From Rhodospirillaceae bacterium UBA6219 (GTDB lineage Bacteria; Pseudomonadota; Alphaproteobacteria; Rhodospirillales; Magnetospirillaceae), in NCBI GenBank assembly GCA_002435715.1, contig DISD01000091.1, forward strand, positions 1 to 64,000: a stretch of 64,000 bases of DNA, in the 5' to 3' direction. Both the position numbers and the translations under genes were made by a program. A model generated the notes under the pieces. It was not told where the DNA came from and did no database searches. It was given only the letters and a program-made list of their open reading frames with translations. Below, piece after piece: positions 8,643 through 15,695 of the stretch (position 1 is its first letter; the number at the start of each line of letters is the position of its first letter).

Positions 8643-9158
8643 CTAAGCCTTGATGTCCACCAAACCCGAGGACAGCAATTGGGTCAGGTAGTCCTTGGCC
8701 TTGTTGGTATCGTTGCCCTGATTGGCTTCCTGCAACTTTTCCAGCAATTCTTCCAAGGCGCTTTTTTCGGTTTCGTCCTCTTCCTCGGTTTCCGAGGTTC
8801 CCGCGGCGCCACCAGCCGGCGGAGCGCCACCCCCCGGCGGCGGGCCGGGCGGCGGACCGGACGGACGGTTGGCCGCCATCTGACTTTCGAAATCGTCCAA
8901 GGCCGACCGAACCTGGTCGGCTTCCTCTTGGGTCAGGGTGCCGGCCTCGACGTCCTTGGTCAGTTGGTCTTCCAACGCCTCGCGCACGCTGGCCGGATCG
9001 GCCGGCGACGAGCCCGAACTCATGGTCGACCGGGCCACGCTTTCCAGTTCAGAGCTGATGGCGGAGGATTTTTCGGAGCTCAGCCCCTTGCTTTGCAGCG
9101 AGGTGGTCAAAGTATCCTGAAGTGACGGCGGGCGGCCGCCCACGGATGAAATGCTCAT
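8643..9158 (-). CDS. Ser/Pro-rich acidic hypothetical protein linked to an EF-hand gene
   Basis: A 171-residue protein. The ATG at 9158 (MSISSVGGRPPS) follows GGGGAAAGCAC. A Ser-rich helical N-terminal half (LQDTLTTSLQSKGLSSEKSSAI, an EALEDQLTKDVEAGTLTQEEADQ helix pair) is followed by a PPPGPPPGGG linker and a Glu-rich helix. There is no signal peptide, membrane segment or canonical EF-hand loop. The Ser/Gly start and Pro/Gly linker resemble the EF-hand protein upstream, suggesting a related family, possibly one whose calcium loops have been lost. Function is unknown. Confidence 0.6.
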   Translation of the reverse strand: MSISSVGGRPPSLQDTLTTSLQSKGLSSEKSSAISSELESVARSTMSSGSSPADPASVREALEDQLTKDVEAGTLTQEEADQVRSALDDFESQMAANRPSGPPPGPPPGGGAPPAGGAAGTSETEEEDETEKSALEELLEKLQEANQGNDTNKAKDYLTQLLSSGLVDIKA

Positions 9159-9279
9159 GTGCTTTCCCCTTGTTCTCAAGACGATGGGTGGTTTCTCCAC
9201 CATTCGCTTACACGGGGGGCCCGGGCCGACCCTGCGCCGGGAAAATCACTTTTCTGCACGCAGGGGGCACCCGGTCCGA

Positions 9280-10233
9280 TCAGGCATTCAGGGACAAGGC
9301 CGACAAAGAGTTCTGGGCATATTGTCCCATGCTGCTTTGCTGCGACTTCGAGTAAGCCTCGATGGCGGACATCAATTGCTGCATGGCCGAGGCGAAGGTG
9401 GAATCCGTGCCGGTTGCCGCCGAATCGCTCGATTGCAGCGCCGCCATCAGTTTGTCCACCAGTTCCTGCTCGTCCGTGCTGAGCGAGGAGGCGGAATCCT
9501 GGGAAGGCGGCGGCGGAGGCGGCGGCCCCTGCATGCCCTGGGCAAGCTGTTCCGAGGTGATGGAATCGGCGTCTTCGCCGGCCAGGCTTTCGAACAGGCT
9601 GGTGGCTTCTTCCTCGCTGACATTGTCGGGACGACCGGCCAGGAACTCCGCCCGACTGACCACGCCGTCCTGGTTGGTGTCCAAGGCGTCATAGACTTCG
9701 TCGGAATCATCCCCGCCGCCGCCACCACCACCGCCCGGAGGCGGCGGCGGAGGCTGCATGCCGGCGACGAAGGTTTCGGAATCGACGCTGTCGGTGTCCT
9801 CACCGAACAGTTTTTCGTAAAGCGCGGCGGAATCGTCCTCGGACACGTCGTCGGGACGACCGGCAACGAATTCGTCCTTGGACACCGAACCGTCACCATC
9901 CGTGTCCAGCTTGGCGAACAGATCGGACGCATCAGGGGGCTGACCACCATGGCCCATACCGCCCATGCTTTGTGCCTGGATCATGCCGGCCTGCATGGTC
10001 GCCGCCATCTGCTGGAAGGCGGTAGCTAAATCGCTTTGGCTCAGCGCGCCGATCCCGTCGCTGTCCAACTTGTCGTAAAGGGCGCCGGCTTTCTCGGCGC
10101 TCAGGTCGTCGGGGGCACCCGCGACGAATTCGTCCTTCGACACCGAGCCGTCGCCGTTGGTGTCGATGCGGGTGAACATCTTTTCGAATTGGGCCGAGCT
10201 GAAAGAGCCGAGCCCGCCGATCCCACTTGTCAT
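9280..10233 (-). CDS. Multi-EF-hand calcium-binding protein
   Basis: A 317-residue protein (ATG at 10233, MTSGIGG) with three canonical EF-hand loops: residues 24-35, 110-121 (both D-x-DG/NGDGSVSKDE) and 185-196 (DTNQDGVVSRAE). Each is followed by a conserved FxAGxPDxxS spacer and a degenerate loop (about 57-68, 145-155, 220-230), giving three paired units. Poly-Pro/poly-Gly linkers separate the units; the C-terminal 80 residues are Ser/Gln-rich. There is no signal peptide or membrane segment, so it is cytosolic or exported by a route without one. It is divergent from an ECF sigma / metal-sensor operon and upstream of two genes on its own strand. Calcium sensing is likely; the downstream effect is unknown. 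Confidence 0.8.
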   Translation of the reverse strand: MTSGIGGLGSFSSAQFEKMFTRIDTNGDGSVSKDEFVAGAPDDLSAEKAGALYDKLDSDGIGALSQSDLATAFQQMAATMQAGMIQAQSMGGMGHGGQPPDASDLFAKLDTDGDGSVSKDEFVAGRPDDVSEDDSAALYEKLFGEDTDSVDSETFVAGMQPPPPPPGGGGGGGGDDSDEVYDALDTNQDGVVSRAEFLAGRPDNVSEEEATSLFESLAGEDADSITSEQLAQGMQGPPPPPPPSQDSASSLSTDEQELVDKLMAALQSSDSAATGTDSTFASAMQQLMSAIEAYSKSQQSSMGQYAQNSLSALSLNA

Positions 10234-10635
10234 GGTCTTTCTCCGCTTCTGCGGCAAGCCGATAATTCGGCTCACAGCAAATTGCACGGAGTTAAAGTAA
10301 AAACCCTGCACACAAAAAATCTAATGCCGATATTTGGCAAAAAATACTTTAGTCAAGACAAGAAGAAAGCGGCTCACCACATGTTTTTGGCGTCCGTTAT
10401 TTTATCACTTGCACATTTACTTTTTATTAGTGCAATATCCTATTTGTCGCCACATTCCATGCAAGAGAGGGGCCAATAAGCCCCGACGGGAGACTCGGGC
10501 TGGAACGGCGATTCAGAAGGCGTCACTCCCCAGAACAGGGAAATCGCTGCCGGGTCACCCGGCAAATGTTGCCGAGAGGGCGGTAAAGCTTGCCGCCCTT
10601 GGGGGGTGGAGTGTTTCGATGATCCTGGTGCGGCC
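10234..10635. promoter_or_regulatory. Divergent region between EF-hand gene and ECF sigma operon, with an AT-rich core
   Basis: A 400-bp gap. The part from about 10270 to 10470 is markedly AT-rich compared with the flanks and includes a short frame at 10324. The part nearest the sigma gene (10480-10630) is G+C-rich again. It should hold both promoters and probably the ECF target promoter. No repeated -35/-10 pair was recognised. Confidence 0.4.
10324..10479 (+). CDS. Possible small membrane peptide (doubtful)
   Basis: A 51-codon frame: a lysine-rich start (FGKKYFSQDKKKAAHH) and one strongly hydrophobic stretch (MFLASVILSLAHLLFISAISYL), fitting a positive-inside single-pass peptide. Codon use is AT-rich unlike any neighbour, there is no good ribosome-binding site, and it may be chance in an AT-rich promoter region. 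Confidence 0.2.
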   Translation: MPIFGKKYFSQDKKKAAHHMFLASVILSLAHLLFISAISYLSPHSMQERGQ

Positions 10636-11205
10636 ATGAACGACAGCCGCGACGACGACGAATTGCTGGAACTGACAGCCGCGGGGGACCGCGACGCCTT
10701 TCAATTGCTGATGGAAAGGCATGTCAAATCCATGCTGGTCCTGGCTCAACGGGTCAGCGGCAATTCCGACGACGCCGAGGAACTGGTCCAAGACGCCTTC
10801 TTGAAGGTGTGGACGCAGGCGCCCAAGTGGCGCCGCGACGGGGCCGCGCAATTTTCCACCTGGCTTTATCGCGTGGTCCTGAACGGCTGCCTGGACCGCC
10901 GTCGCCGGCCGGTGTGGACCGGACTGGACGAAGCGGCCGAACTGGCCGATTCCGCCCCCGGCGCCGCCCAGCACTTGGCCCAGCTGCAAAGCCGGGCGAT
11001 CATCCAAGAGGCCATGTCCGCCATTCCCGAGCGTCAGCGCGCCGCCCTTTACCTGCATTACTTTTCGGAAATCAGCGCCCCACAGGCGGCCCAAGTGCTG
11101 GATATCACCGTGCCAGCCATGGAAGCCCTCTTGATACGCGGCAAGCGAGCGCTTAAGAAAGAATTGATACGCCGGGGCGTCAGCGACCTTGGAGACATGA
11201 TTTGA
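10636..11205 (+). CDS. ECF-family RNA polymerase sigma factor
   Basis: A 189-residue sigma-70 factor with region 2 (AAGDRDAFQLLMERH ... DDAEELVQDAFLKVW) and region 4 (AMSAIPERQRAALYLHYF ... APQAAQVLDITVPAMEALLIRGKRALK). It is followed with a 4-bp overlap by a small membrane protein and then a periplasmic metal-sensor-like protein, the arrangement of sigma / anti-sigma / sensor operons such as cnrH-cnrY-cnrX. The ATG at 10636 lacks a strong ribosome-binding site. It probably autoregulates this operon and may control the divergent EF-hand gene. Confidence 0.93.
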   Translation: MNDSRDDDELLELTAAGDRDAFQLLMERHVKSMLVLAQRVSGNSDDAEELVQDAFLKVWTQAPKWRRDGAAQFSTWLYRVVLNGCLDRRRRPVWTGLDEAAELADSAPGAAQHLAQLQSRAIIQEAMSAIPERQRAALYLHYFSEISAPQAAQVLDITVPAMEALLIRGKRALKKELIRRGVSDLGDMI

Positions 11206-11528
11206 CCGCGGACGGGCTTGATACCCTGATCAAGAACGCCTTTCCCGCCACCGACATCCAGCCCGACCAAGTGCAGCGGGTGATGGCGGGGGTATTTGCG
11301 CGCCTGGATCAACCCCAGGTTCAAGCCCCGCCGGGACGATGGCACCAATTGGGACAATTGCTGTCGGAACTGACCCCGTCCCCGCTGGCGCTGATCCGCC
11401 AGACCGCGCTGCCCATGGCGCTGGGCCTGGCCCTTGGCCTTTACCTGGGCCAGATGCCGGAAGACACCGCCCCACAGGACGAGTTGATGGCCAGCCTGTA
11501 CGCCCCCCTGATGACGGCTGGGTATTGA
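11202..11528 (+). CDS. Small single-pass membrane protein, putative anti-sigma factor
   Basis: A 108-residue protein starting at TTG within the sigma stop region (4-bp overlap), so it is translationally coupled. The cytoplasmic N-terminal 60 residues are followed by one membrane segment (about 66-86, TALPMALGLALGLYLG) and a short periplasmic tail. No zinc-binding anti-sigma motif (HxxxCxxC) is seen. Position and topology fit an anti-sigma of the CnrY kind, but sequence alone does not prove it. Confidence 0.6.
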   Translation: MTADGLDTLIKNAFPATDIQPDQVQRVMAGVFARLDQPQVQAPPGRWHQLGQLLSELTPSPLALIRQTALPMALGLALGLYLGQMPEDTAPQDELMASLYAPLMTAGY

Positions 11529-11968
11529 TGGCGGATCATCCCATCCTGCGCTGGCTGTTGCCGGTGTCGTTGGCGATCAACGCCTTTCTGGGGGGCCTCG
11601 CCGTCACCGAATGGCTGGAGCCGGAATTCCCGCCGCCGCCTCCCCGCCCCGAGCGGATGATCGAGGAAATGGCGGAAATCCTGCCCGCCGCCGACGCCGC
11701 CATCCTGCGTCAAAGCTTCGCCGAACACGCGCCCAACATGGAACACCGCCCCCACAATCGGGAAGAGATGTTCTTGAAGATTCGCGCTGCATTGAAGACC
11801 GAGCCTTTCGACCCGCAAGCCTTGACGACGATTTTCCACGATGGCCGCAAAACCCGCGACGCCATCGACGATTCCATCGAGGGGGCGCTGGTGGACGCGG
11901 CGACCAAGATGTCCACCGAAGGCCGCCACAAACTGGCGGAATGGCATCCCCGCCCACCGCGCGGTTAA
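11528..11968 (+). CDS. Periplasmic heavy-metal sensor-like protein (CnrX/Spy-CpxP-like)
   Basis: A 146-residue protein whose ATG overlaps the previous stop by 1 bp. An N-terminal membrane anchor (about 8-28, WLLPVSLAINAFLGGLAV) leads through a PPPPPRPE linker to a helical periplasmic domain with the PxERxxEMAEILPAADAAILRQSF and LKTEPFDPQALTTIF..GR motifs of the periplasmic heavy-metal-sensor family. It has several His, Glu and Met residues that could bind metal. It likely relays a periplasmic metal or stress signal to the anti-sigma. Confidence 0.75.
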   Translation: MADHPILRWLLPVSLAINAFLGGLAVTEWLEPEFPPPPPRPERMIEEMAEILPAADAAILRQSFAEHAPNMEHRPHNREEMFLKIRAALKTEPFDPQALTTIFHDGRKTRDAIDDSIEGALVDAATKMSTEGRHKLAEWHPRPPRG

Positions 11969-11974
11969 TCACGA

Positions 11975-12008
11975 AAAACCCCGCCGAGGCATGTCCTGGC
12001 GGGGTTTC
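11975..12008 (+). terminator. Intrinsic terminator of the sigma operon
   Basis: A 10-bp stem (AAACCCCGCC at 11976-11985, GGCGGGGTTT at 11998-12007) followed by a T-rich stretch. It ends the ECF operon and faces flbT. Confidence 0.75.
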
Positions 12009-12029
12009 AATTTTTCCATGTGATGCGGA

Positions 12030-12491
12030 TCAGCCGGCGCTGTCGTCGCGGGCCGGGGTGTCGCCCAGCTTGGCGCTCCATTGCTCGGCCGCCTGTTCCA
12101 GCTTGGCCAGCACCTCGGATTCGTGTTTCAGCAGCTTGCGCGACGATTTCAGCGCCTTGTAGTAAAGCCCCGCCGCCAGTTCGTCGCGGATTTCCTGGCC
12201 GATATCCACCGCCGACGGGCAGGCTTCCAGATATTCCACCAGGTAATGGGTGAACAACGTCAGGTAGTGATCGCGCTTTTCCGGGAAGATATAGGCGCAT
12301 TGCAGGCAGAAATAGACCCGCGCCGCCGGCGTCGCGATGTCGTCGTTGGTCAGGATTTCCTTTTGCCGCAAGATGTTGGATTCGTTGTGAATCCGCAGCT
12401 TGGTATTGGCTCCGGCGTTTTCGATGACGGCGCCGTTGATGATGACTTTTTCACCCGGCTTCAGATCGATCAGCAAAGGCAAGGGAAGCAC
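12030..12491 (-). CDS. flbT: Flagellar biosynthesis repressor FlbT
   Basis: A 153-residue protein with the FlbT hallmark LKPGEKVIINGAVIENAG ... KLRIHNESNILRQKEIL followed by RVYFCLQCAYIFPEK. In Caulobacter, FlbT represses flagellin translation by destabilising fljK mRNA until the hook is complete, together with FlaF. No flagellin or flaF gene is nearby, so it is a stand-alone copy. The family is essentially alphaproteobacterial, which supports the taxonomic reading. Confidence 0.93.
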   Translation of the reverse strand: MLPLPLLIDLKPGEKVIINGAVIENAGANTKLRIHNESNILRQKEILTNDDIATPAARVYFCLQCAYIFPEKRDHYLTLFTHYLVEYLEACPSAVDIGQEIRDELAAGLYYKALKSSRKLLKHESEVLAKLEQAAEQWSAKLGDTPARDDSAG

Positions 12492-12561
12492 TCCTGGACG
12501 GCGGACAAGGGCATTCCCCCAGCATTATACCCTTGAGGCGTCGGGTGCAATGCCGGGCGTC

Positions 12562-13164
12562 CTACCATCCCCCGGTTTCCAACCAGCGCCGGACCATGGG
12601 CAGGCGGTCGGACCCCCAAAAGCCTTCGCCGTCGATCATGAAAAAGGGGGAACCGAACACCCCTTGGGCGATGGCGGTGTCGGTTTCGTCCTTGCAGCGG
12701 GCCTTGAAGATCGGATCGTCCATGGCGGCCAAGGCGGCGGCGCGGTCATGACCGCTTTCAGCCGCCACATCCGCCACCACCGCTTTGTCGCCGATATTGC
12801 GGCTATGAGCGAAATAGGCGGCAAAGACGGCGCGGGCAAAGCTTTTGGCGGCGGCGGCGTCTTGGGAATCCAACCACCAGAACACCCGGGCGGCGGCGAC
12901 GGTGGCCACCGGGAAGGGATCGGGAAAGGCATAGGGGATGCCGGTCATCCGCCCCAATCGGTCCCAGTCATGGCGACTATAGGCCCCCTTCAACGGCTGG
13001 GTGATCAGCAACGCGTTGCCCGAGGCCTTGAAGGCCGGCCCCAGCAGGATGGGAACCCAACGACAGGAGACGCCGGTTTCCGCCGCCACCCGTTCGATAC
13101 CGTCGGCGGCGAAATAGGCATAGGGCGACGAGAAGTCGAAATAGAAGGTGATTTCCTGGCTCAT
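12562..13164 (-). CDS. 2-hydroxychromene-2-carboxylate isomerase family (DsbA-like thioredoxin fold)
   Basis: A 200-residue protein with the family start ITFYFDFSSPYAYFAADGIE, where the serine of SSPY replaces the DsbA cysteine and contacts glutathione, and the C-terminal GVFGSPFFMIDGEGFWGSDRL motif. Family members isomerise HCCA in naphthalene breakdown using glutathione; most genomic copies, like this one, lie outside any aromatic pathway and may act as general glutathione S-transferases (kappa class). It is 10 bp downstream of an SDR gene on the same strand, so the two probably form an operon. Confidence 0.88.
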   Translation of the reverse strand: MSQEITFYFDFSSPYAYFAADGIERVAAETGVSCRWVPILLGPAFKASGNALLITQPLKGAYSRHDWDRLGRMTGIPYAFPDPFPVATVAAARVFWWLDSQDAAAAKSFARAVFAAYFAHSRNIGDKAVVADVAAESGHDRAAALAAMDDPIFKARCKDETDTAIAQGVFGSPFFMIDGEGFWGSDRLPMVRRWLETGGW

Positions 13165-13174
13165 GTCACTCGTC

Positions 13175-13843
13175 CTACCACGCCACTTCCGAGCCGTCGA
13201 AATGGAAGAACTTGCCGCTGTCGGTTAGATTTACTTTATCCAGCACCGCCTTCATGCCGGCCACCGCCTGGGGCGGGGTCAACGGCGCGTTGGGACCGCC
13301 CATGTCGGTCTGCACCCAGCCCGGCGACAGGGCGACAACGGCGACCTGGCGGGCCGCCAGATCCAGCGACAGGCTTTTGATCACCATGTTGAGCGCCGCC
13401 TTGGACGCCCGATAAGCGTAGAAACCGCCCGAGGTGTTTTCCGCCACCGACCCCATCTTAGACGAAACGGCGGCGATGATGCCGCCCGCCGGCACCTGGT
13501 CGGCGAAAGCTTCCGCCACCTGCAATGGTGCCAGGGCGTTGACCCGCATGACCTTCAGGAAACCGTCGGAATCCACCGCCCCGAAGCTTTGGTTGTCGCC
13601 ATAGATTCCGGCATTGTTCAAGACCACGTCCAGACTGATCCCGGCCAGGGATGCTTTCAGTCGCTTCAAGGTCGAGACGTCGGCGACGTCGGCCACATAG
13701 ACCTCGGCCCCGGCATCGGATACCGCCTTGCCCGACAACGGATCGCGGACCGTGGCCAGAACCCGCCAGCCGGCGGCGGCGTATTGGCGGGCGAATTCAA
13801 GCCCCAAACCACGATTGGCGCCAGTGATCAAGATTGTCGGCAT
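13175..13843 (-). CDS. Short-chain dehydrogenase/reductase
   Basis: A 222-residue classical SDR: NAD(P)-binding TGANRGLGLEFA (about 7-18), NNAG (about 74-77), catalytic YAYRASKAAL (Tyr-x3-Lys) and an SPGWVQTDMGG segment after it. It resembles the C-factor/CsgA-like SDRs common in proteobacteria. The substrate is unknown. It is followed closely by the HCCA isomerase-like gene. Confidence 0.9.
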   Translation of the reverse strand: MPTILITGANRGLGLEFARQYAAAGWRVLATVRDPLSGKAVSDAGAEVYVADVADVSTLKRLKASLAGISLDVVLNNAGIYGDNQSFGAVDSDGFLKVMRVNALAPLQVAEAFADQVPAGGIIAAVSSKMGSVAENTSGGFYAYRASKAALNMVIKSLSLDLAARQVAVVALSPGWVQTDMGGPNAPLTPPQAVAGMKAVLDKVNLTDSGKFFHFDGSEVAW

Positions 13844-13965
13844 TGTCTTCCTCTTCGCTCAGACGACTGAGATATGCTAACCGCGCTCATATCCTATGAC
13901 AAAGCCTCCCCAAACGGTTATGGTCGTTTCGATATACGCCCGACTTAAGTGGGGGATGTTTGGGT

Positions 13966-14724
13966 ATGTTGCTAGATCCTGGCCAGGACGCCGCCACGTT
14001 CAGCGCCTATCATGCCGGCTTTCCGCTGCAATTACGCGAGCGCTTGCAGGCTTTGGGTTTTGGACCGGCCAAAAGCCGCATCCTTGACCTGGGCTGCGGC
14101 CAAGGCGACTTGGCCAAGATGTTCGCCCAAGCCGGGTGTTCGGTGACGGCACTCGACATCTCGGCGGCGCAATTGGACTTGGCCCGTGAAAACTGCGCCG
14201 GGTTGGACGTCACCTTCGTACAGGCCCCGGCCGAACAAAGCGGGCTGGACAATGCCAGCTTCGACGGCGTGATCGCCGGTCAATGCTGGCATTGGCTGGA
14301 CCGCCGTCGGGTCGCCGCCGAAATGGCGCGGCTGATCAAAAGCGGTGGCTTCCTCAGCATTTGCCATTTCGACTGGCTGCCGTTGCCCGGCAACGTGGTG
14401 GCCGCCGCCGAGGACTTGATCCGCAAATGGAACCCGGTCTGGCCCATGGGCGGCGGCACCGGCATCTATCCGCAATGGTTGGGCGACATGGCGGTTGCCG
14501 GTTTCGAGAGTTTGGAAAGCTTTTCCAGCGACATGGCCGCCCCGCATGCCCGGCAGGAATGGCGGGCCCGGCTGCGCGCCACGGTGGGCATCGCCGGCCG
14601 TTTGTCGCCGCAATTGATCCACGATTTCGACCAGGACGTGGGCCGCATGCTGGATTCCCGTTTCCCCGGCGAACCCTTGATGGTGCCCCACCGCCTGTGG
14701 GCGACGTTGGGACGGCGCAAATAA
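13966..14724 (+). CDS. SAM-dependent methyltransferase (class I, UbiE/type 11-like)
   Basis: A 252-residue protein. The ATG at 13966 has a GGGGG ribosome-binding site about 10 nt upstream. SAM-binding motif I is ILDLGCGQGDLAKMFA (about 36-51), motif II is VTALDISAAQLDLA and a DGVIAGQCWHWLD segment follows, as in Trans-aconitate/UbiE-type methyltransferases. The C-terminal half carries the PMGGGTGIYPQWLGDM segment of this group. The substrate is not evident from the neighbours. Confidence 0.88.
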   Translation: MLLDPGQDAATFSAYHAGFPLQLRERLQALGFGPAKSRILDLGCGQGDLAKMFAQAGCSVTALDISAAQLDLARENCAGLDVTFVQAPAEQSGLDNASFDGVIAGQCWHWLDRRRVAAEMARLIKSGGFLSICHFDWLPLPGNVVAAAEDLIRKWNPVWPMGGGTGIYPQWLGDMAVAGFESLESFSSDMAAPHARQEWRARLRATVGIAGRLSPQLIHDFDQDVGRMLDSRFPGEPLMVPHRLWATLGRRK

Positions 14725-14759
14725 AAAAGCCCCGCAGGTCCAGGACCAGCGGGGCTTTT
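14725..14759 (+). terminator. Intrinsic terminator after the methyltransferase gene
   Basis: An 11-bp inverted repeat (AAAAGCCCCGC/GCGGGGCTTTT) immediately after the stop codon. It can act in both directions and would also stop minus-strand transcription from the ridA gene. Confidence 0.75.
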
Positions 14760-14776
14760 CACTTTATTGCCCCGTC

Positions 14777-14897
14777 GATCCCGATGACTCGGGATCGCGG
14801 TCGGAGCAAATGCGACGCGCGGCTTATGCCGCGTTAGGCAAGTGTTTCGGAGAAACACGCCCGCCGCCTGAGGGCGCCTGGGATCGCTCGCGATCCC
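14777..14897. repeat. Cluster of four short perfect hairpins
   Basis: Within 120 bp there are four perfect inverted repeats: 14777-14796 (GATCCCGA/TCGGGATC), 14819-14832 (GCGGC/GCCGC), 14842-14858 (GTGTTTC/GAAACAC) and 14880-14897 (GGGATCGC/GCGATCCC). It looks like an intergenic palindromic mosaic. It lies between convergent genes. Confidence 0.5.
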
Positions 14898-14903
14898 CGA
14901 AAA

Positions 14904-15278
14904 CTAACCCTTCAGCGCGGTGACCTCGATTTCCACCTTCATGCGCGGGTCGACCAGACCGCAGACGATGGTGGTGTTGGCCGGCTTGGTGGCCTTGAAA
15001 TACTTGCCCAGAACCGGACCGACGGTCTGGAAGAACGAAGCGTCGGTCACATAGACGACCACCTTGACCACGTCGGCCATGGTGGCGCCGCCCTGTTCCA
15101 GGGCGCCCTTGATGGTCTGCAGGGCCTGGTCGGCCTGTTCGACTTCGCTGTCGGAAATCTGGCCATCCTTGAAGCCCGAGGTGCCGGACACGAACACCCA
15201 CGGATCCTGGACGACGGCACGGGAATAGCCGGCCACTTCCTCGAAGGGCGAGCCGGAAGAGATCAGGCGACGGGACAT
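14904..15278 (-). CDS. RidA (YjgF/YER057c) family enamine/imine deaminase-like protein
   Basis: A 124-residue protein (ATG at 15278, after AAAGGAAAGCACATG). It shows RidA features: VSGTSGFKDGQ, EQADQALQTIKGALEQGGATMADVVKV, YVTDASFF and a VEIEVTALKG end. The canonical catalytic arginine position reads VCGLVDPRMKVEIE, so Arg is present. RidA hydrolyses reactive 2-aminoacrylate and related imines. The subclass cannot be set by eye. Confidence 0.88.
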   Translation of the reverse strand: MSRRLISSGSPFEEVAGYSRAVVQDPWVFVSGTSGFKDGQISDSEVEQADQALQTIKGALEQGGATMADVVKVVVYVTDASFFQTVGPVLGKYFKATKPANTTIVCGLVDPRMKVEIEVTALKG

Positions 15279-15350
15279 GTGCTTTCCTTTGCGCAACGAA
15301 GGGCGATTACGGCGCAAGGTTCTATACCATTTTTGTCGCCACGCAAGGAT

Positions 15351-15695
15351 TCAAGCGCTGAACAATGGCTCCAGGAACGCAACCTTGCCGTCGGCGCTTT
15401 CCACGTCCAGCACCCAGGAATCGGAATCGACGGCGCAGGCGCGGGCCACATAGGCATCGGCCCGCTGGTCGTCGACGGCGTCGCTTCCGGTGGCACACAT
15501 CCATCCCAAACGCCCCTGGATGTCGCGAACCTGGGTATAGATGCGGTTACGGTCACGCCCTTCAATCACCCGCACCACGATGGTGCCGCTGTCGTCGTCG
15601 CCTTTCTTGGCTACCACCGCCTGCTGGAAATGCAGGCCGCATTGACGGATGGCGGCATGGATGAACAGCTTGGCTTTCAGCTTGGGTTCGCTCAT
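15351..15695 (-). CDS. DUF1491 family protein
   Basis: A 114-residue alphaproteobacterial protein (start MSEPKLKAKLFIHAAIRQC) matching the DUF1491 layout: GTIVVRVIEGRDRNRIYTQVRD, GRLGWMCATG and a DSDSWVLDVES end. The function is unknown. Its start codon overlaps the channel gene stop by 4 bp, so they are translationally coupled. Confidence 0.75.
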   Translation of the reverse strand: MSEPKLKAKLFIHAAIRQCGLHFQQAVVAKKGDDDSGTIVVRVIEGRDRNRIYTQVRDIQGRLGWMCATGSDAVDDQRADAYVARACAVDSDSWVLDVESADGKVAFLEPLFSA

